Of a stretch of 64,000 nucleotides of DNA, positions 57,501 to 64,000 are shown piece by piece; position 1 is the stretch's first letter; each line of letters opens with the position of its first letter. The notes beneath the pieces were generated by a model. That model had not been told where the DNA came from. It ran no database searches and worked only from the letters and a program-made list of their open reading frames with translations. The stretch is from contig NC_056527.1 in the NCBI RefSeq assembly GCF_019175285.1, positions 53,429,486-53,493,485 on the forward strand. The letters run 5' to 3'. The translations under genes were made by a program, and so were the position numbers. The stretch is from Sceloporus undulatus. Its lineage: Eukaryota; Chordata; Lepidosauria; Squamata; Phrynosomatidae.

Positions 57501-57946
57501 TATTCTCCACCAATTGTCCTATGCACATCTCCTCAAACATTCCCCCAATCAGCATTCAGATGAGCACTCCATTCACTCCCCTCTCCCAAAGCTATTTACA
57601 CCATGCTCACATAATAAATCAAGCACAAAGACAGAGAGAGAGATGGGAGAGTGCTTTGGCTCTGGTGACGACCTCCATGTATAACAGACTTTGCCCTTCA
57701 AACTGCCATTCACCACTGACAGACAGTGATGTAATTGACAATGAAGATGAGAGATGCCAGGAGTATGGCTATGAAGGGAGGTCTAAAAACTTTTCCTAAT
57801 TCCAAATTTCCTTCAGTTCTCAAAATGGCTAGCATTGCAATAACTTAAAATTTCAATGGAGTGTTTAGAAATACAATAAAGAAAAGGGGTAGTTGAAGTT
57901 ACTAGGGGTAGCTGAAGTTACCAACAGAATACAAATACAACAAATG

Positions 57947-58186
57947 CAGTCAGTGCTTCATATCCATGGAGTCTTTATCCACAGATTTAAGCATCCATGG
58001 CTTGAAAATATTAAAAAAAGGATAAATTCCAAATAGCAAACCTTGATTTTCCATTTTATGAAAGAGGCACCATTTTGTTATGCTGTTGTATTTAGTGGGA
58101 CTTGGGCATCCACAGATTTTTGGCATCCATCAGGGGAGGGGTGTGTGTCCTGGAACTAAACCCCAGTAGATACCAAGGCCCCACTG
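57947..58186 (-). mobile_element. Tigger-like MITE (TGGATACC family), copy 3
   Basis: Reverse orientation: TTCATATCCATGGAG at the left, GGAACTAAACCCC and CCCCACTG before TA at the right. Lies in MTURN intron 2. Confidence 0.7.
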
Positions 58187-58427
58187 TATAAGAGCAAATG
58201 ATTTTCAATGTCTCATTCTCTGCTATGGCAGAAAATTTGGGACAGGAGTAAATTTCATTTGGATTGCAGAGTTCTTTCTGGGGGGAGTGGCAATGACCTC
58301 ATCTCCTATAGATACCCTCCATCCCAGGTCTGTTATCCTTTGTGCCCTGCGTCTCAGTTCCAGTCTTCTGCCTTCTGTCATGGTAATCTCCATGTAGAAA
58401 CTAGAGAACTAAAGGAGCAGGAAAGTA

Positions 58428-58644
58428 CAATAGGCCCTGGTATACTCTGAGGTTTGGTTCAATGACCTCCCATGGATACCAAAATCCATGGATACTCAAT
58501 TATATAAAATGGCATGGAAAAATGGTGTCCCTTATATAAAATGGTGAAATCAAGGTTTGGCAATTTATATATTTTTAAAATATTTTCAAGCTGTGGATGG
58601 TTGAATCTGTGGATAAAGAATCCATGGATATAGAGGGCCAGCTC
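58428..58644 (+). mobile_element. Tigger-like MITE (TGGATACC family), copy 4
   Basis: TAGGCCCTGGTATACTC, CCATGGATACCAAAATCC, CAAGCTGTGGATGGTTGAATC, GAGGGCCAG. It ends 137 bp from the donor side of MTURN exon 2, so it is close to the exon but outside the splice signals. Confidence 0.7.
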
Positions 58645-58781
58645 TAGAACGAGGCCATTTGAAACAAACACAGATTTCATAGGCTTAAGAGAACTTTAGA
58701 GAAACTACGATGGCCATAGGTTGCATTCACTATCTGGTACATTAAGCTGAAACAACTAGCAGAAGGAAAATAGGCACTTAC

Positions 58782-58904
58782 AGGTCTGAATGATTTGAGG
58801 ACTTTTTCCAGTATTTCATGGAGTGTCTTTTTACCACAGGAAGAGATGTAGTCCTGAGCCAACTGCAGGAAGGGCAAGCAGTCCTCGCTTTCACTCCAAA
58901 CGTG
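58782..58904 (-). CDS. MTURN: MTURN (maturin) middle coding exon
   Basis: This 123-bp exon encodes 41 residues, HVWSESEDCLPFLQLAQDY through CGKKTLHEILEKVLKSFRP. They differ from human maturin only by conservative changes (V to I and F to L in the LEKV region). The acceptor is TTTTAG and the donor GTAAGT, both phase 0. The 41 residues here plus 36 in the next exon leave 54 for exon 1, which agrees with the 131-residue family length. Exon 1, expected to begin MDFQQLADVAEKW, is not found between 58905 and 64000 and should lie beyond the right edge. The short Leu-rich helix (FLQLAQDYISSC) and the following Lys/Glu helix are visible; no known catalytic motif is present. Confidence 0.96.
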
Positions 58905-60254
58905 CTAAAAGGGAAGACAGGGACGACAAAACAAAAGTTACTCAAAACCCTGAAATGGGAAGGATTAGAAGAGACAGTGGTACTTTAATGTGATCTATTC
59001 AGAGCTGAGGCAAGGAGCAAGCTAAAATTCAATTAAGTCCCAAGTGACTGAGTAGAGACCACTATCCTACTCTCTGCTTTCCAGTGGCTATGTAGTTGAG
59101 TTCAAGCCCCGTCTTTATCAAGTATACATATCTCCTACATATATTACAGGAAATACCCACTTTGGGGATGGGAGTGGTATAGCATATATAGAAAGACTTT
59201 CAACCTCCCAGACTTTTGAAATCCTAAAACTCTGGCCAGTTCAAGTCCTGGATTTGTTCCTATCCTTCTATCCTGAACATGGGTGGATAGGAAAAGACCC
59301 AAGTTGCTGCCAGAGGCTAGCATTGTCAAACACCCAAAACAACCCCGCCCCGAAAATAACAAAACTTGCCAAAACAAACAAAAGTAAGATGAAAATATTA
59401 TTTTTGTTTTTAAAAAAAACTCCTGTGGAAGGAACCACTGGCTTTAAAAGATGTTGATTAATGAGCCGTTAATAAAAGTTTCCTATTATTTAGCAAAAGA
59501 TTGTTGGCTTCCATTGTGTGGTAACCAACCAGGCTTCTGAAAAGGGAGCAGCATCCTGGTCTTGAAAAGCTAGTTGATTTTCTTGCTTGCTGTTGCTCGC
59601 TAGTCAGATGCCCTTTGCATGCAGCAATGGGAGCAACAGCCTCTGCTAGCCTTTCCTCTCTGACACACACACTGGGCCCAAATGAAAATGATGAGTGAGT
59701 GCTCAGTGTGAGCAAGAAACAGGGAAGGGGCTTAATTCAAGCCAAATCTCCTCCAATCTGGATTCAGTGCTGGAAAAGGACCAGAATGTGAGCAGGCCAG
59801 GTTCCTTGTGGCCCAGTGCCTCAAAAGGCCTCCATCCAGTGATACATCCCAGTCATCACAGACACACAATTTATGTGTGATTGAATTTGTCCAACCCCTC
59901 TGGACGCTTCTTGGCTGGATGCAGAAAGCTGTCCTACACTGAGGATTCAGCCATATGCATCACTGTTTTTAGTGTCATTAGCAAATGACATGGCCTGGTT
60001 GAACAAAAGGAGATCAGTGAATCAACTACACATCTCCACTTCTCTAACAGACTTAGTTAAAATGTGTAGTCCAGGCAGAGTTTGAGGGAAATACTTTTTG
60101 GGGAATTGTGTAGTAGTCCAGCAGGCAGTAGTCCTGCAGGACACAGGATTTGGGGAATTGTGGAAGCAAAAGAATTATTGTTATTGCTTCTACTAGCTTT
60201 ATTCATTCTTTGTCTTCTCCTCAACATTGGGACTCAAGGTAGCTTAAATTTTAA
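58905..60254 (-). other. MTURN: MTURN intron 1 (left part), nothing recognised
   Basis: AT-rich sequence without a second maturin exon. No repeat class is assigned. Confidence 0.6.
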
Positions 60255-60315
60255 ATAATTACAATAGCCACCATGGTATAGTTATCTGAGTGCTGGACTA
60301 GGACTCTGGATCCTA
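60255..60315 (+). mobile_element. tRNA-headed SINE, head only
   Basis: CCATGGTATAGTTATCTGAGTGCTGGACTAGGACTCTGG is the head of the SINE at 35985-36222. It is cut off directly by the Penelope-like end at 60315. Confidence 0.55.
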
Positions 60316-60428
60316 TTTTTTTCCAGGCAAAGCATTCTCTGAAGATGCCAGCCACAGATGCTGGCGAAACATCAGGAAGAAACTTTTCTGGAACATGGCC
60401 ACATAGCCCAAAAAACCCACAAAAAACA
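60315..60428 (+). mobile_element. Penelope-like element end, fossil
   Basis: CCAGGCAAAGCATTC, the hammerhead-like core, GGAACATGGCCACATAGCCC and AAAAACCCACAAAAAAC match the arms at 24.0-24.4 kb. A related fragment (TTTTTTGTGGGTTTTTCGG) lies at 42608-42650. Confidence 0.6.
60339..60373 (+). ncRNA. Hammerhead-ribozyme-like core, second plus-strand copy
   Basis: Same arrangement of CTGAAGA, 6-bp stem II and GAAAC as at 24292. Flanks TCT and AGGA can pair as the start of stem I. The copy belongs to the fossil end at 60315-60428. Confidence 0.4.
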
Positions 60429-61225
60429 ACTGTTCTCTGTATTTACAAGAAATGAAGTACATTCTGATTTATCCCACTTTGAAATATTAAATGCTAGGGT
60501 ATCTGCCTAGATGCCTTGGCACTGAAATCTCAGTATGGGCATGTAACCTTTGATATCTAGAAATGGTTCTAAACCAGCTCTTCAGATTTTTGGCTTGGCT
60601 TCCAACATAATTACTTTCCAGGACTAGAATATGTAACCAACAGAATCAGTCAACACCTATTCATTTATAAAGCTTTACCTGTATTGTACCACTTCAGGCT
60701 AAACTGATGTGATGGTGTGCTTCAGAGGTGGAGAGGGCAGAGAATCCCAAGAGACAACAATATGACATTGTTTGGGAAGTATTTAAACTTATGCACAATG
60801 TGGTAATTTTAAAAATAAATAAATAAATAAATAAATGCATGTAAAAATACAGTTTTCAGGCAAAGCATTACTTCTTGATTCTTCTGTCTGGCCCATAATG
60901 CTGTCATGGGCAATGCAGAAGAGAGTATAGATCTGCTCTAAGAAGGAAGTGGCTATTTATACCTATATGCTTTCATGCTTCTATCATTAGGAATCTCATT
61001 ACAAAAGTGCTTATGTAACAAACCTTTCAGAAATGACTTTGGAATTAATCCCCTTTTAGATCTGCCTACTTTTAGAGAAAACATGCATCCTTTTTATGGA
61101 GGGCTTCCAACCTTAATGCTGGTGAGGCCAATATCATTCAGCTACCTCAGCTGCTCTAGGCAGACATTTAGCATCCTATGATGGGACTTGAGCAGCTAAG
61201 CTGACTTTAATGGTGCTGAAGAAAC
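60429..61225. other. MTURN intron 1, nothing recognised
   Basis: AT-rich, with a short (AAAT)n at about 60813-60835. Confidence 0.45.
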
Positions 61226-61419
61226 CATCTGGTTCTCAACCTTCCTAATGCTGCAACCCTTTAATATAGTTCCTCATGTTATGGTGACCCTCATCCATAA
61301 AATTGTGGTGTCTTGGTTCCTAAGACCATTGGAAATATGTGTTTTCCAATGGTCTTAGGCAACTCCTGTGAGTTGTTCGACCCCCTAAGGGGTCGTGCCC
61401 CACAGGTTGAGAACGGCTG
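61226..61419 (+). mobile_element. SPIN non-autonomous hAT element
   Basis: CTGGTTCTCAACCTTCCTAATGCTGCAACCCTTTAATATAGTTCCTCATG at the left and GACCCCCTAAGGGGTCGTGCC..CAGGTTGAGAACGGCTG at the right are the ends of SPIN elements. The middle holds the GGTCTTAGG / CCAATGGTC segment as a short foldback. The interior of the full SPIN is deleted. No clear 8-bp duplication remains. Confidence 0.85.
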
Positions 61420-61699
61420 TCCTAGATTATTGTATTTTTAGAACTCCACTCCAGACTGGCCAATATAGAACTCATCTACATAATTTGTAATCTTGGTTTG
61501 ATGATTGAGAGCACAATGAATTCTCAAGGAATGCCAGTACAGTTACAATGATGGACCATAGCTCTGGAAAGGGGAAGGAAGAGGTTTTCACATACAGGGT
61601 GCAGGAGAAGGTGGAGAAGAGAGTTTTATCAATTATTTAAGATTTCCTTAACCTGCTTAGGTAATTAGCAGAGTCACATCTGATGTCGGCTTTTGGTTA

Positions 61700-62385
61700 A
61701 TCTGAACTTCTTCTTTTTTAATTCTATTTTTAAATTTTATTTCCATAAACAAATACATCTCTACATTCTATTACATTCTATTACCTTTTTAACACATTAT
61801 TTTACATACCCCTCAGTGCCCCCCTTCCCCGGAGCCCTTTCCATCCTTATATTCCATCCAAAATTTCAATTCGTCTTCTGGAGGTAGTCTTCCATCTTCT
61901 TTTCTCAACACTTTCTCGACAAATTCCTTCCAAATCCTCTCAAAGTCATTTCTTTTCCATAATCCTTTTTTTTACTTTCAATTTACATGTCAATTTATCA
62001 TTAATAGCTAATCTCCATACCTCTTTGTACTAATCCTCCACTTCTACATCCATTTTCGTTTTCCAACGCCTTGCTATTATTAATCTCTCTGCTGTAAGCA
62101 AATTTGTTACCAAATGTTTTTCTTCTTTTTTCCATTTCTCTGATGATAATAAAACTATATTCGGTCTTCTATCTATTTTTATATACATAATATTTTCTAT
62201 TTCTAATAGCACTTTCCCCACCCAAATTTTGTACATATTTACATTGCCACCACATATACATATATGACCTTACTTCTTGACAGCCTCTCCAACAATTTTT
62301 TGAGTTATTCTTATTAATATTATGTAATCTCATTGGAGTAAGGTACCATTTCCAAATCAACTTATAATAATTTTCTTGGCAGAGA
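61700..62385 (-). mobile_element. L1 LINE 3' part
   Basis: On the minus strand KWYLTPMRLHNINKNNS.. CWRGCQE and MYMWWQC (62240-62360), then LLTAERLIIARRWK (62080-62120), are the C-terminal region of L1 ORF2. The 3' untranslated part continues to about 61700. It is truncated at 62385 and close in sequence to the L1 at 6480-9345. Confidence 0.8.
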
Positions 62386-64000
62386 TGGCCCTAAAACCAC
62401 TGAGCATAAAACATCCCCCCTCAATTAATAAATAAATAAATAAATAATAAAAAGAAGAAGAAAGGGGTATTAGGGCATTAGCATACAGTTCAGAGAAAGC
62501 AGAGGAGGGGGTCTAGAATAAATGGAAAGAAATATAGATTGGCTTGCCATTCAGAGAGATCATGTTGGAGCTGTCCTTTATGCTCCTTGCTCCCTAAGAT
62601 GGGAAACAGTGAGATGCAATGGGACTTAATGGAATAGCACTTGGTTCCATGTTTTTAAAAATGCTTAATATTGTATTATACTTGCATCTCTGAACTAATG
62701 AAAATCCAAATGACACCAGGATAGGATTAGTGTAAGCACTTAGGGCTCACCTCAAAAAGGCCAAAAATCAAAAATCAATTTGCATATATTTGTATGTGGA
62801 GATTTATATTGATAAGAGCAAATTCAAAATAAATACCATAACATCATCATCATCAACAAATAGAACTACAATACATAGTATCATATGCACTGTGACAACC
62901 TACAACTGGGCTTTGTGCCTACTGCTCAGTCTGTTTCCACATACTAGCTGCTAATGCTCACTATGTAGCTCTTAAATCAGAGGAGCCTTTCAAATACACA
63001 GCCTTTCAGACAGAGGACTCTTCTCTGTAAAGTAGAACCCCTAGTTAGGCAAGTTAAAGCTGTCACATTTGATAGAAGTGTACAACATGTGTTTTATTAG
63101 GTGTTTCAGTATGTGCCTGATGCAGCTACTGTCCTTATGATGCAGCAGGACCAAAAAGTGTGGACTGGAATCCAGACGTCAGTCATAAACGAACAAAATA
63201 ATAAAAATACTTAAAACCCCATGGATAGCAAGAATCAGTCCCACTGATTTCAATAAAATTGGTATTAATATGTGTAAATCTGGATTGAATTATTTTTGCT
63301 GATATTCTTACTTCTGCATCCATAGGCACCTACTTCACAGACTTCTTGCTGCAAGGAGACGCAGTTAGGGCCAAAGCTTCACCTGATGAGTTATGCAGTT
63401 CACGTCTTTATAACTACAGCTAAAAGGCCGGCAAGGACTGAGAGAATGGGATTGTAGTAGGAATAGAGTAGAATTGTTTTTCAAGATCCCTTCTGGACCA
63501 GTCTGATATTCCCAGGGCTCCATTATGTATGCAGTTAGTTAGTAGTATGAGCCTGCCCAGAGTTTGTTGTCAAGTAGTTAACTTGCTCTAGCTCCATGGC
63601 CAAAGACTACTCACCAGCCCCCATATAATGCCCACTAGTTGATTTCATTAGACACTGAGGACATAGGGAACAATCTAAGTGATTTCCATTGAATAGAGAC
63701 ATTTCCTGGAATTTTGAAACAAAGGGATCCTTGAATTTGGAGCCATAGAAGTCTGTAATTTTATGTTGGTTTTGTTTTTTTCCTGACAAACACAGTAACT
63801 CCATCCAAAAGGGTTAGACCCAGTTGCTTGTATCCCTCTCTGGTAATCAGACCAAAGTTAAAGTTTGTAAATACCAATGAAGTGGACAAGCTTCTTGGAA
63901 GTGTAAGGAGGACTATGTGTCCTCTCGATGCTTGCCGATCATGGTTGACCACCCAGGGAGGGGATGCTATGAAAATATTAGTACAACTTATAATCAACGC
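62386..64000. other. MTURN intron 1 (right part), nothing recognised
   Basis: AT-rich. Open frames at 63607-63997 on the minus strand are short; a 78-codon one runs off no exon-like signal. No maturin exon 1 is present. Confidence 0.5.

Larger units (their letters stand above)
53331..58781 (-). other. MTURN: MTURN intron 2
   Basis: 5,451 bp between CAATAG acceptor and GTAAGT donor. It contains a SINE, a LINE tail, a Ty3/gypsy-type fossil, two palindromic MITEs and two Tigger-like MITEs. Confidence 0.9.

Noticed and set aside
58905-64000. Search for MTURN exon 1
   Set aside because: No segment resembling MDFQQLADVAEKW or DPGVSFYVLCP and no CpG island is present, so the exon should lie beyond the edge.

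Overview
The window is vertebrate nuclear DNA, most likely from a squamate reptile and perhaps an iguanian lizard. Its repeat content points there: Bov-B/RTE and L1 LINEs, a Sauria-type SINE, a 5S-headed SINE, a SPIN hAT element, CR1 tails, many short DNA transposons with TA target sites, and Penelope-like ends. No database could be searched, so the species call is an inference. There are three runs of N: 12929-12938, 40355-40454 and 50554-50653. Only two protein genes are supported. Both lie on the minus strand, and both extend beyond the window.

ZNRF2 supplies its first two coding exons: exon 1 at 38635-39094 and exon 2 at 2184-2279. They are separated by a 36.4-kb intron. The RING exons lie beyond the left edge. 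MTURN (maturin) supplies its last two coding exons: exon 2 at 58782-58904 and exon 3 with the stop at 53220-53330. Its first exon lies beyond the right edge. MTURN therefore lies upstream of ZNRF2 in the same orientation, as on human chromosome 7p, with about 14 kb between the MTURN stop and the ZNRF2 start. ZNRF2 encodes a membrane-associated E3 ubiquitin ligase; MTURN encodes a small acidic protein linked to neural differentiation. Nothing here shows a joint function, so their pairing is conserved synteny.

Layout: 1-1.7 kb is a DIRS-like fossil and an unclassified repeat. 2.2 kb is ZNRF2 exon 2. 2.3-38.6 kb is ZNRF2 intron 1, which is AT-rich and full of transposons: an L1 at 6.5-9.3 kb with two younger insertions, RTE copies at 19.6-20.5 and 26.9-28.3 kb, an inverted Penelope-like pair at 24.0-24.4 kb, a hAT element at 29.7-30.1 kb and nested MITEs at 31.0-32.0 kb. 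38.5-39.8 kb is the CpG-rich exon 1 and promoter. 39.5-51.2 kb is unusually GC-rich and built from local repeats: promoter-like GC-box/CCAAT and GC-box/octamer/CCAAT modules in several copies, a CR1-tail-derived tandem array carrying a long open frame, a truncated U2 snRNA copy, a duplicated block whose second copy holds a 1.07-kb insertion, and a 77-bp tandem repeat that runs into an assembly gap. 53.2-58.9 kb is the MTURN 3' part with a Ty3/gypsy-type fossil and several MITEs in its intron. 58.9-64.0 kb is MTURN intron 1, with a Penelope-like end, a SPIN element and an L1 3' end.

The observations most worth a second look are the hammerhead-ribozyme-like motifs in the Penelope-like ends, the repeated octamer/CCAAT/GC-box module around the ZNRF2 promoter, and the insertion at 47.25-48.32 kb whose empty site survives in a paralogous copy 3.4 kb away.
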